52,084 bases of DNA, from the NCBI GenBank assembly GCA_937967795.1, contig CALBSK010000038.1:1-52084 (forward strand), in the 5' to 3' direction. The notes below the pieces were generated by a model, which saw only the letters and a list, made by a program, of their open reading frames with translations, did not search any database and was not told where the DNA came from. Below, piece after piece: positions 9,465 to 17,583 of this stretch. A program made the translations under genes and the position numbers. Position 1 is the first letter of the stretch. Every line of letters starts with the position of its first letter. The stretch comes from an uncultured Alphaproteobacteria bacterium. GTDB lineage: Bacteria > Pseudomonadota > Alphaproteobacteria > UBA9655.

Positions 9465-9971
9465 ATGGTCAATAAAATACTTCCTCATTTTATTTCAAAG
9501 GAAACCTTTTTTAAATCCTATCCCGCCCTTGTTTATGGAACGGCAGGAGAGTATTTTGTCATTACAACACCCGATAAAAAAATATGCTCTTTAGCCTTAA
9601 AGACATTTCCTAACGCTTACAACCTCTTAAAAAGGTATCAGAAACATTTCCTTCAAGAACAGGAAATCCATTTACCAGAAAAATTATCTTGTCTTTTGGT
9701 GGGGACCCCTTTTCAGCATCAAGTTTGGAGAGCTCTTCTTGAAATTCCTTTGGGAATGACCTGGAGTTATCAGCAACTCGCCAATCATATTGGCAAACCT
9801 AAAGCTGTGCGTGCCGTTGCCAATGCTGTGGGTTCCAATCCCATTTCACCCCTCATCCCTTGCCATCGTATTATAAGGAGTAATCGTGGAATTGGAGGCT
9901 ACTACTGGGGGGTCGATATAAAATTAAATCTTTTGCAAGAGGAAGGAATTGATATTTCTTTCTTTAAATAA
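9465..9971 (+). CDS. ogt: Methylated-DNA-[protein]-cysteine S-methyltransferase
   Basis: A DNA repair suicide enzyme that takes the methyl group from O6-methylguanine. The active-site PCHR motif (IPCHRII) lies near residue 138, preceded by the helix-turn-helix segment SYQQLANHIGKPKAVRAVANA with the arginine finger. A longer frame reaches 9393, but GGAG 7 bases before the ATG at 9465 favours 168 residues, the usual length for the single-domain form. It is divergent from aspC. Confidence 0.95.
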   Translation: MVNKILPHFISKETFFKSYPALVYGTAGEYFVITTPDKKICSLALKTFPNAYNLLKRYQKHFLQEQEIHLPEKLSCLLVGTPFQHQVWRALLEIPLGMTWSYQQLANHIGKPKAVRAVANAVGSNPISPLIPCHRIIRSNRGIGGYYWGVDIKLNLLQEEGIDISFFK

Positions 9972-10053
9972 TTTTGGCTTCCCACAATCTCTTCTTTCTT
10001 TTTGCAGCGATTAGGAGTATAGAAAGGACGCTTTTTAACGTGGAGTTTTTGAT

Positions 10054-10470
10054 ATGCAACGCACCTTATCTATTCTAAAACCTGATATTACCCGCCGTAA
10101 TTTAACTGGAGCGGTTAACCAAAAAATTGAAGCCGCAGGCCTCAGAATTATAGCCCAAAAGCGCCTTTGCCTTACCCTTGATCAAGCTCAAAAGTTTTAT
10201 GCTGTTCATCAAGAGCGTGCTTTCTTTAATGACCTGTGCTCCTTTATGATTTCAGGACCTGTTGTTGTGCAAGTTCTCGAAGGAAACAACGCGGTTGACC
10301 TTTACCGTACGATTATGGGAGCAACCAACCCCGCGAATGCGGATGCGGGAACGATTCGTCGGGATTTTGCCGAATCCATTGAAGCCAATTCCGTCCATGG
10401 CTCAGATAGCCTAGATAATGCCGCCAAAGAAGTCTCCTTCTTTTTTAATGAGCTTGAGATTGCGGGATAA
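10054..10470 (+). CDS. ndk: Nucleoside diphosphate kinase
   Basis: It balances nucleoside triphosphate pools through a phosphohistidine. The 138-residue protein has the NSVHGSDS active-site motif (His near residue 116), the opening QRTLSILKPD, and the terminal helix. One small irregularity is ERAFFNDLCSFM where most relatives have KPFYGELVEFM. GGAG lies 8 bases before the ATG. In this organism it would work next to imported nucleotides from the two Tlc-type carriers. Confidence 0.97.
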   Translation: MQRTLSILKPDITRRNLTGAVNQKIEAAGLRIIAQKRLCLTLDQAQKFYAVHQERAFFNDLCSFMISGPVVVQVLEGNNAVDLYRTIMGATNPANADAGTIRRDFAESIEANSVHGSDSLDNAAKEVSFFFNELEIAG

Positions 10471-10599
10471 AGGTGTATTCAAAGACATTATGCCAACAAA
10501 AAGATTAAGTTCTGTACAATTACTTCTTCTTAGCCAAAGGCTTTAGATAACCTGAAGTCGACGTAAGGAATAAAAAAAGATATAAAAATCACATAATAT

Positions 10600-10637
10600 G
10601 TCATCTCCGCCCTCGCTTTTGCGGAGACGGAGAGACC
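10600..10637 (+). repeat. Palindromic intergenic repeat (GTCATC... type)
   Basis: Starts with GTCATC and contains a perfect 7-base stem TCTCCGC (10604-10610) / GCGGAGA (10621-10627). It resembles the hairpin repeats at 25113, 30372 and 38793 in opening sequence and form. Confidence 0.55.
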
Positions 10638-10856
10638 TGTTAGAGAAATACTATACTCCACAAATTTATTATGACTGCTTTGTAAGCGTTAAACCAACCC
10701 ACCAGCTTTAGCCGGTTGTAATTGATTTTTGAATGGCTTACTGACATGAAAATCATTCTTCCTAACCACGGGGTCTCTTCTCTCCTACATTTTTACTAAA
10801 ATTTCAACCTTTGTAACAGATTTATCCCTTATTTGTCTTTTAAAAGTTCCGAAGTC

Positions 10857-10880
10857 GTTATTAGAAAAAAGTCTAATAAC
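10857..10880 (-). terminator. Hairpin after infC
   Basis: A perfect 9-base stem GTTATTAGA / TCTAATAAC with a 6-base loop lies 13 bases beyond the infC stop on the minus strand. A U tail is missing, so it may be a weak terminator or a 3' protective stem. Confidence 0.5.
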
Positions 10881-10893
10881 TCATTTCTAAGGA

Positions 10894-11436
10894 TTACTTC
10901 GCGGGTCCCATGACCATGATCACTCGTTTACCTTCAAGTTTCGGGTATTGCTCAACTTTGGCGATGTCTTCAAGAGAGGCTTTGACGCGATTCAGAACCT
11001 CCATTCCCAATTCCTGGTGGGAAAGTTCACGCCCCCGAAAACGCAAGGTCACTTTTAGCTTATCTCCTTCTTCGATAAACTTACGCGCACTGCGCATTTT
11101 GACCTCAAAATCATGCTTATCGATGCCTGGACGCAATTGAATCTCTTTAATTTCGATGATCTTTTGCTTTTTTCGGATTTCGGCGCGGCGCTTTTGTTCT
11201 TCAAACTTATACTTGCCATAATCCAAAATCTTGCACACGGGTGGATCGGCATTGGGTGAAACCTCCACAAGATCAAGGCCTGCTCTGTAAGCTCTTTCGA
11301 GGGCTTCTTTGTGGGATAAAACACCAACCATTTCCCCATTTTCATCGACAAGGCGAACCTTTGGGGATGAAATTTTCTCATTGACGCGGGGGCCGTCTTC
11401 GGCAGTCCCTCTGTCCTCTTTCAAAATCTTAGATAT
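10894..11436 (-). CDS. infC: Translation initiation factor IF-3, rare ATA start
   Basis: IF-3 keeps the 30S subunit free and proofreads the start codon. The C-terminal domain (VKMSARKFIEEGDKLKVTLRFRGRE-like, read as VKMRSARKFIEEG, LKVTLRFRGREL) and the N-terminal domain (VNEKISSPKVRLVDENGEMVG) are complete. No in-frame ATG exists near the front. A TTG at 11424 gives 176 residues, with an ATT just before it, but a clean AAAGGAG lies 8 bases before an in-frame ATA at 11436, giving 180 residues. infC is well known for ATT/ATA-type starts that IF-3 itself discriminates against, giving feedback control. It follows thrS by 22 bases. Confidence 0.93.
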   Translation of the reverse strand: MSKILKEDRGTAEDGPRVNEKISSPKVRLVDENGEMVGVLSHKEALERAYRAGLDLVEVSPNADPPVCKILDYGKYKFEEQKRRAEIRKKQKIIEIKEIQLRPGIDKHDFEVKMRSARKFIEEGDKLKVTLRFRGRELSHQELGMEVLNRVKASLEDIAKVEQYPKLEGKRVIMVMGPAK

Positions 11437-11458
11437 GTAGCATTCTCCTTTTTTCAGT

Positions 11459-13387
11459 CTATTCCATCAATTTTCGTTTGTGAGGGGGTATTGCCTCACT
11501 CTCGAGTTTATCAATTACATCCTGAAGGGCAAGAATTTCTTGCGCTTCTCCTCCTAATTTTCGAAGGGCAATTGTTCCGTCTTCTGCTTCTCTTTTACCA
11601 ACAACGAGAATATAGGGAATTTTTTGAAGACTCAACTCTCGAATTTTATAATTAATTTTTTCATTTCTCAAGTCCTTCTCGACACGCAATCCGGCAGCTT
11701 GAAGTTTTTCAAAGACTTTTTCAGCATAAGCATCCCCTTCTTGCGTAATCGTAGTAACGATGGCTTGAACGGGAGCTGCCCACAGAGGAAATTTCCCTGC
11801 ATAATGCTCGATAAAAATGGCGATAAATCTTTCAAGAGAACCAAAAATAGCCCGGTGAAGCATAGCTGGGCGATGTTTTTTTCCGTCTTCTCCTATATAA
11901 GAAGCATCCAATCTTTCCGGCAGAACAAAGTCAAGCTGAAGGGTTCCACATTGCCAATCACGGCCGATGGCATCTTTTAAAATGAATTCAAGTTTAGGCC
12001 CATAGAAAGCACCTTCTCCGGGATTTAAGGTATAGCTTAATCCTGAGGCGCGCGCACCTGCTTCCAACTGAGCTTCAGCCTTATCCCAAACCTCATCCTC
12101 GCCTGCACGAACAGGGGGACGGTCAGAAAATTTTACAATAATTTCTTCGAATCCTAGCTCTCGATAAACGTTTAAAAGAAGAAGACAAAATTTGCGGGTT
12201 TCTTCCTTAATTTGATCTTCTCGGCAAAAAATATGACCGTCATCTTGAACCATACTGCGGACTCGCGTTAAGCCCTGAAGTGCGCCTGAGGGCTCATTTC
12301 TCATGCACGCTCCAAATTCGGCGAGGCGTAAAGGAAGATCTCGATAACTTTTCAAACCTTGTCGAAAAATTTGGATATGACAAGGGCAACTCATGGGTTT
12401 TAAGGCAAGGGTTTTATCCTCATCCTTCACAATGAACATATTTTCACCAAACTTATCCCAATGACCGGAGGCTTCCCAAAGGGAACTATCCAAAAGTTGT
12501 GGTGTTTTCACTTCGAGATAATCTTCGGCAGAGATTTTTTCTCGGATATAATTTTCAAGAAGTCGATAAAGAGTCCAGCCTTTTGGATGCCAAAAGACAC
12601 TTCCCACTGCTTCTTCTTGCATATGGAAAAGGTTCATTTCTTTACCCAACTTGCGATGGTCCCGTTTTTCGGCTTCTTCAAGACGGGTGAGATAGGTTTG
12701 CAGGTCTTTTTCGTTAGACCAAGCCGTGCCGTAAATCCTTTGGAGCATAGGATTGTTATGATCTCCGCGCCAATAAGCTCCTGCGATCTTCATCAGCTTA
12801 AAGGCATGCCCCAGTTTTCCTGTGGAGGGAAGGTGCGGGCCCCTACATAAATCCACAAAGTTTCCCTGACGATAAAGAGTGATTTCGCTTTCCTCAGGAA
12901 GGTCTGCAATAATTTCAGCTTTAAAAAGCTCTCCTTGAGATTTGAAAAAGTCGATGGCTTTCGTGCGATCCCAGACTTCGCGCGTTACGGGTTCATCTCG
13001 ATTCACAATTTCATGCATGCGCTCTTCAATGCGTTTGAGATCTTCGGGTGTAAAAGATTCTTCTCGAAAAACATCATAATAAAAGCCATCTTGGATGGAA
13101 GGACCAATGGTAATTTGAGTTTCGGGATAAAGTTCTTTCACCGCTTCGGCAAAAACATGAGCTGCATCATGGCGAAGAACATCAAGGCCTATTTCAGAGG
13201 GGCGTTTGATGACCTCAAAAGCCACATCCTTTTCGATGGGGCGGGTAAGGTCCCATAGTTCATTCTCAATGCGTACAGCAACGGCTTCCTTAGCGAGACT
13301 TGTGCTTAAGGTTTTCGCAATCTCCCAGCCGGTAATGCCTTTTGGAAACTCCCGATTTAAACCATCTGGAAAGCGAACTGTGATCAT
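11459..13387 (-). CDS. thrS: Threonyl-tRNA synthetase
   Basis: It charges tRNA-Thr and edits Ser. The domains run in order: TGS (MITVRFPDGLNREFPKGITG), editing domain with HDAAHVFAEAVKELYP, class II core with motif 2 (RNEPSGALQGLTRVR) and motif 3 (PAMLHRAIFGSLERF), zinc-site residues CPCHI, and the anticodon-binding domain. The frame is open to 13423, but the ATG at 13387 follows a GAGG by 5 bases and gives the normal TGS start (642 residues). The thrS-infC order is conserved; both are probably one transcript. Confidence 0.98.
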   Translation of the reverse strand: MITVRFPDGLNREFPKGITGWEIAKTLSTSLAKEAVAVRIENELWDLTRPIEKDVAFEVIKRPSEIGLDVLRHDAAHVFAEAVKELYPETQITIGPSIQDGFYYDVFREESFTPEDLKRIEERMHEIVNRDEPVTREVWDRTKAIDFFKSQGELFKAEIIADLPEESEITLYRQGNFVDLCRGPHLPSTGKLGHAFKLMKIAGAYWRGDHNNPMLQRIYGTAWSNEKDLQTYLTRLEEAEKRDHRKLGKEMNLFHMQEEAVGSVFWHPKGWTLYRLLENYIREKISAEDYLEVKTPQLLDSSLWEASGHWDKFGENMFIVKDEDKTLALKPMSCPCHIQIFRQGLKSYRDLPLRLAEFGACMRNEPSGALQGLTRVRSMVQDDGHIFCREDQIKEETRKFCLLLLNVYRELGFEEIIVKFSDRPPVRAGEDEVWDKAEAQLEAGARASGLSYTLNPGEGAFYGPKLEFILKDAIGRDWQCGTLQLDFVLPERLDASYIGEDGKKHRPAMLHRAIFGSLERFIAIFIEHYAGKFPLWAAPVQAIVTTITQEGDAYAEKVFEKLQAAGLRVEKDLRNEKINYKIRELSLQKIPYILVVGKREAEDGTIALRKLGGEAQEILALQDVIDKLESEAIPPHKRKLME

Positions 13388-13476
13388 GAGGTCCTCAAAT
13401 ATCAAAATGTCCTTAAAACCCACATCTAAACATGAGTTTTTTTCTTTGTAAGGGGAAATGGATATTAACTCAACGG

Positions 13477-13794
13477 TTAAATACTACGTTCAATTTGTTG
13501 AAGAGGCAATCTATGATTCTTTAAGAGTTTTCGATGTTTCTTTGAGGCATAAGCTTTATCTGCATAAACCTTTGTTTCGCTCCCCTCAAGAAGCCGATCG
13601 AACACAAGACTCTCGTGAATGTCAGCTTAGGTAGCCTTAGCTTTTCGGATAAGGCCTTTTTTTTGTCGTTGAAAGGTGAGCCTTATAACCATAAGTGTAG
13701 TGGCCTCTTCTCCGCGTCCATCCGGCTTCAGGATCAGTTTCATCATTCTATCAAGTTCACTACGCTGATTCACCAAAACCTCTGCAAATGACAT
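13477..13794 (-). pseudogene. IS5-family transposase remnant
   Basis: Reading the minus strand in two frames gives DPEAGWTRRRGHYTYGYKAH, then after a frame change GLIRKAKAT, a stop, ADIHESLVFDRLLEG, ETKVYADKAYASKKHRKLL. This is the central and C-terminal DDE region of IS5-type transposases (GYKAH, HES, YADKAY). The N-terminal part is mostly gone, a poly-A run carries the frameshift and there is an internal stop, so the gene is dead. It fills most of the gap between thrS and the next small gene. Confidence 0.8.
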
Positions 13795-13838
13795 ACTCTA
13801 ACCTTTTCAACAGGTTTCATCCTAACATGTCTCTCTTA

Positions 13839-13859
13839 CTTTTGCAGAAGGTTCTATAG
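13839..13859 (-). repeat. Probable outer end of the IS5-type remnant
   Basis: Read on the minus strand the sequence is CTATAGAACCTTCTGCAAAAG, close to the inverted end of the MITE at 25079-25223 (AATAGAAGGTGCTGCAAAAGG). It lies just beyond the 5' side of the transposase remnant. Confidence 0.45.
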
Positions 13860-13937
13860 AGTAAAAGTTAATATTTTTTTAATTTTTTTCTTTTACGATT
13901 TGATTGAGGATTAATACAAAATAAGGGAGTTTATAAA

Positions 13938-14306
13938 ATGAAAAAAATTCTTATCATAAGCCTTTTTGCTTTTTCAATAACGGAAAGTTTTGCACAAAGT
14001 TATCCTCCAGGTAAAATTGTGTTCCAGAATCAAACCAATAAAGTGCTATCTTACCAAGCGGCCACAAATGATGGCGGATTTTCAAACACGGGGTGCTTCT
14101 CCAAGGGAGCTCAAGGATTTAGTTGGGAAAGCTTATCCAAAGAACCCATCTCTTATACGGTTAGAATATCTACGTGTACAAATGGGCAGCCTGACCAAGG
14201 CTCAAATGAGGTGTGGTCAACTCCTGTAGTCGGTACCAGTCTCTTTAATAGCGGTGATTATTATGTCTGGAACTGTACAGATACGGAGTGTACAGCAGAA
14301 TATTAA
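13938..14306 (+). CDS. Small exported protein, unknown function
   Basis: This 122-residue protein has a textbook signal peptide (MKKILIISLFAFSITESFAQ, cleavage after residue 20). The mature part, about 100 residues, is rich in Ser/Thr/Asn/Tyr with four cysteines (two in a C-terminal CTDTEC) and looks like a small beta-rich secreted domain. No family recognised. AGGGAG lies before the ATG. It stands alone between an IS relic and trkA. Confidence 0.7.
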   Translation: MKKILIISLFAFSITESFAQSYPPGKIVFQNQTNKVLSYQAATNDGGFSNTGCFSKGAQGFSWESLSKEPISYTVRISTCTNGQPDQGSNEVWSTPVVGTSLFNSGDYYVWNCTDTECTAEY

Positions 14307-14389
14307 GACTTCTGGGGGGGGGGAATAGACGAAAGTTACGGGGTTGTTCTAAAGCGGACTTTTAGGGGACGCCATCTTCTTCTTACCTC

Positions 14390-15766
14390 TTAAAAATACT
14401 CCAATCTCACGGAAAACAATTTTTCAAATCGTTTTAAAGCGGCATTTGTAACCATGACAATCACGCGGTCATGAATTTTAATAGCCGTATCTTTTCGGGG
14501 CATGAGGATTTGGTTATCTCGAAAAATGGCTCCCACAAGAAGACTGTGGGGGACGTTGATCTCCTCTACTGTCATCCCAAGGATACTTGAGGTGCCAATA
14601 GCTTCTGCTTCAATCACTTCTCCAAAATTATCTCTTAAAGAGTGAACTGTACGAATGCGCCCTCTTCGCACATATTGTAAAATACTTGAGACGGTCAAGG
14701 CTCGGGGACTAATCAGAGAATCGATTCCTAAGGAGGTTATAAGGCTTGAGTAAGAAGAGCTATTGATAAGCGCCATGGCTTGTTCGGCTCCCATACGTTT
14801 TGCTAAGAGAGAGGCCAAAATATTGACTTTGTCATCAGACGTTACGGCGACGACTTTATGTGTAATTTTAGCGTTCGCTTCACGTAAAATTTCCCGATCT
14901 AAAGCATCTCCTCGTAGAACAACAGTACGGTTGAGCTGATTGGCGACATACACTGCGCGATCCTTCTCGTGTTCGATAAGCATCAGAGAGATTTCGGGAT
15001 GATGGGCTTCCACTTCTTCTGCGAGGCACAATCCTACATTGCCTCCTCCTAAAATTAAGAGACGTTGCGACCTTTGTTCATCAAATCCAAAAGCTTCAAT
15101 GGCAGCCATAAGATGCTCATTAGAAATAAGAAGGTAGGCTTCATCTCCATCGAGGAGCTGGTCTGAGCTGGTCGGTACAAAACCCACGTCTCCTCTAACA
15201 ATAAATAAAATGCTTAGGTTAAGTTCAGGAAAAAGATTTTCCAGCAGGCGAAGAGGCGTATTTAAGATAGAAGCTTTAGCTTTGCAGCGTATTCCAACAA
15301 GTTGAATCATCTTGTTTGCAAAAGGGATAACTTCAAAGGTGCCGGGAAAATCAAGCCCCCTTCCAATAGCACGCGCAACTTCAAGTTCGGGGGAAATAAT
15401 TAAATCAATAGGCATGTGATCTTCATTATAGAGAGCGGACCACTGGGGGTTAAGATAACTTTTATTTCTGACGCGTGCTATTTTTAAAGGAACGTTAAAA
15501 AGAGAGTGGGCAATTTGGCAAGCGACCATATTCACTTCATCGGCAAAAGTTACCGCAATAATCATATCCGCTTCGGCAAGGCCGGCGCGTGCAAGAAGTT
15601 CAGGATGAGAGGCAAACCCGACCATTCCTCTTACATCCAATGTGCCCGAAATATGGTTAATCAATTCTTCTGATTGATCAATGATCGTCACATCATTGTC
15701 ATGTGTTGAAAGATAGCGGGCAATACTGAATCCGACTTGTCCCGCACCGCAAATGATAACCTTCAC
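14390..15766 (-). CDS. trkA: Trk potassium uptake regulatory subunit TrkA
   Basis: This peripheral NAD-binding gating subunit of TrkH/TrkG-type K+ channels has 458 residues, the E. coli length. It contains two Rossmann (TrkA-N) domains, the first with GAGQVGFSIARYL near residue 7 and the second with ILGGGNVGLCLAEEV near residue 235, each followed by a TrkA-C domain. No trkH lies next to it in the window. It is monocistronic here. Confidence 0.96.
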   Translation of the reverse strand: MKVIICGAGQVGFSIARYLSTHDNDVTIIDQSEELINHISGTLDVRGMVGFASHPELLARAGLAEADMIIAVTFADEVNMVACQIAHSLFNVPLKIARVRNKSYLNPQWSALYNEDHMPIDLIISPELEVARAIGRGLDFPGTFEVIPFANKMIQLVGIRCKAKASILNTPLRLLENLFPELNLSILFIVRGDVGFVPTSSDQLLDGDEAYLLISNEHLMAAIEAFGFDEQRSQRLLILGGGNVGLCLAEEVEAHHPEISLMLIEHEKDRAVYVANQLNRTVVLRGDALDREILREANAKITHKVVAVTSDDKVNILASLLAKRMGAEQAMALINSSSYSSLITSLGIDSLISPRALTVSSILQYVRRGRIRTVHSLRDNFGEVIEAEAIGTSSILGMTVEEINVPHSLLVGAIFRDNQILMPRKDTAIKIHDRVIVMVTNAALKRFEKLFSVRLEYF

Positions 15767-16069
15767 TTGTCCCTCATTTTTTGTGAACTTTTGGTCTTAT
15801 ACTACTGTAAGACTATCTTTCTCTATGTTGGCTTCATTTAACAATGAAACTTTTTGGGAACCATTATAAAAATAAATTATATCAGATTTGGGGAGAAATG
15901 AAAAAGGAGATAAAAAAGGCTCTCAAAGAATATAAGAGCCAATTAAGATAACTTTTATAATTTTTCGAATTTATTTTTGATTGACTTTTATTTAAGCTCA
16001 TAAAAAGTACATTTTTGGGGGATATATGTAAAGTATGATTATCCTAATATAGGTAGATTTTGAAATTTT
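15767..16069. other. AT-rich intergenic region before trkA
   Basis: About 300 AT-rich bases with no coding signal. It holds the trkA upstream region and one terminator-like hairpin (15911-15940) for the gene coming from the right. Confidence 0.5.
15911..15940 (-). terminator. Intrinsic terminator, minus strand
   Basis: GGCTCT / AGAGCC stem with an 11-base loop, followed on the minus strand by a run of six T. It lies about 130 bases past the host-attachment-family gene. Confidence 0.55.
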
Positions 16070-16510
16070 CTATAGCTCTCTCTCCAAAAAGCTCACAAGT
16101 TCCTGCTCATTAAACTTGGAGACATCTTTTGGAATTTCAGCCGTAATTTTTGGGAAGATATGTTTATTTAAGTGTCCTCTAATATCGCCAAGAGTCTTAG
16201 GAGGGGAGATGATGATAAGTTCATCAAATTCAGCATTTTCGTTGGATTTTTCGAGGATACTGCAAAGTTCTTTAGCAAATAGTTCTTTTTGATATTGGTG
16301 CCAATCTGTACGAGGCTGATAAGCATGACGAGTCGGGTTGCTGCTTTCATAACCACGACCTGGTTTATCTGTGCCTATTTCGCTATCTAGCAAATTTTCA
16401 CCCACAAAATCTTGTCCTAAAGCATTATTAAGCTTTTTATGCTTCTTTACAAAAATCCGAGCGCGCGCTCCATCGGCCACTAAAATCCAGGTCTTCTTTT
16501 GCTTTAACAT
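16070..16510 (-). CDS. Host-attachment family protein (AtsE/Host_attach)
   Basis: This 146-residue protein matches the family named for host-cell attachment in plant-associated alphaproteobacteria: TWILVADGARARIFV opening, the variable middle with HAYQPRTDWHQYQKELFAKEL, and LIIISPPKTLGDIRGHLNK. The fold resembles the eRF1/archaeal-release-factor core, so the name may mislead: no signal peptide or membrane segment is seen and it is probably cytosolic. The ATG follows AAGGAG-like sequence. A separate DUF155 gene lies upstream on the same strand after 73 bases. Confidence 0.85.
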   Translation of the reverse strand: MLKQKKTWILVADGARARIFVKKHKKLNNALGQDFVGENLLDSEIGTDKPGRGYESSNPTRHAYQPRTDWHQYQKELFAKELCSILEKSNENAEFDELIIISPPKTLGDIRGHLNKHIFPKITAEIPKDVSKFNEQELVSFLEREL

Positions 16511-16583
16511 GTGAAAACTCCTTAATCAGCCTTCTCTATTTTTAGTATGGAATTAAAAGATAAAGATCTCGTTAAACCTTTCT

Positions 16584-17366
16584 CTATGCTAAGTGAAAAA
16601 CATGGATAAAAAGAGTGAGGAAAACTTCGATCATAATCAACGTAATAATTGTTAATTCCAGCATTGTGGAATGTCGATTGTTTAATTCATCTCGCATCAT
16701 TTCAAAAAGTTCTTTGACGATATCAAGGCGACGATTGAGAACAGCGGTTCGAGCATGGAGTTCTAAATCATTGATCGTCATTGTGTATAAATTTTCATAT
16801 TCAGGATGATCCCAAATAAAAACAGGAGCATCTAAAATGTCACTATGTAAATTCACAGAGTTTCTTTCAATGAAAAGACCGCCTATTCTTTTAGAGATTT
16901 CCTTGCGAGCGAGTGATATTTTCCCTTGTTGTGCTAGTTCTTTGGGAATATTTTTAGTCATTTCAATGGTGTTATCGATCCGCGCTTCGAAAGCTGTGAG
17001 TTTAATGGTTTGAGACAAACCGTAAGAAACAGCCAGCATTTGCAAGGCGTGGGAGCGTGTTTTTGCAAGAGTGATTTTATCTTGAAAAAAGCGAGGTTTG
17101 CTTGCAAAAGTATAATCAAATTCTTCAAAAACGGGATTAATGGGATTTTGGGAAAATTTTTGAAGAAGGTCTAAAAACTGGGTTTCTTCTTCAATAGGCA
17201 CGTTCCATAAGATGACGCATCCATAAGAAAAGATGAAAATGTTCCATTCTTTATAAGCAGCATGAAGGGCATCATTATAAAAATTAATAAACTCAACATC
17301 CTCTAATGCCAAAGCAAGCCCGTGCAGGTCGTAAGTTTCGGCAGTGCTTATGGCAAGACATCGCAT
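16584..17366 (-). CDS. DUF155/RMD1-family membrane-anchored protein
   Basis: The 260-residue protein matches the RMD1/Sif2 family (DUF155), which in yeast and mitochondria includes the RMND1 translation factor. Features: ISYGCVILWNVP-like segment (FIFSYGCVILWNVP), the AVSYGLSQTIKLTAFE region, the FIWDHPEYENLYTMTINDLELHARTAVLNRRLDIV helix region, and a single C-terminal membrane segment of about 20 residues (TIITLIMIEVFLTLFIHVFH). Members occur in many alphaproteobacteria; the bacterial function is unknown. Confidence 0.88.
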   Translation of the reverse strand: MRCLAISTAETYDLHGLALALEDVEFINFYNDALHAAYKEWNIFIFSYGCVILWNVPIEEETQFLDLLQKFSQNPINPVFEEFDYTFASKPRFFQDKITLAKTRSHALQMLAVSYGLSQTIKLTAFEARIDNTIEMTKNIPKELAQQGKISLARKEISKRIGGLFIERNSVNLHSDILDAPVFIWDHPEYENLYTMTINDLELHARTAVLNRRLDIVKELFEMMRDELNNRHSTMLELTIITLIMIEVFLTLFIHVFHLA

Positions 17367-17583
17367 GAATTATTATCCATTCTTTAAAAAATAAAATAGA
17401 CTCATTTTTCTAAAAAATCTAGCCCTTTGAGAAAGTCTAATGAGAATTCTTTTGTGGAGAAGGTTGAATCAGGCTTACAGCTCTAAAAATTCTGTTTTAT
17501 AAGACTCTTCTTCCTTGACAATATTTTATAAAGTACCCATTTTCATTTATAAAGGTAATTTATTGCATGTTTAAAGAGTGACC

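Larger units (their letters stand above)
10471..10893. other. Intergenic region with repeat and IS-end relics
   Basis: About 420 bases without a gene. It holds a palindromic repeat (10600-10637), a 13-base stretch (10643-10655) identical to the end of the IS630-type MITE at 38918-38943, and a hairpin after infC. Nothing else was recognised. Confidence 0.6.

Noticed and set aside
10471..10599. Possible small RNA gene between ndk and infC
   Set aside because: No recognisable fold apart from the repeat hairpins and no promoter-terminator pair.
17515..17560. TTGACA promoter before paralog A
   Set aside because: A good -35 (TTGACA) is present but no -10 box at proper spacing.
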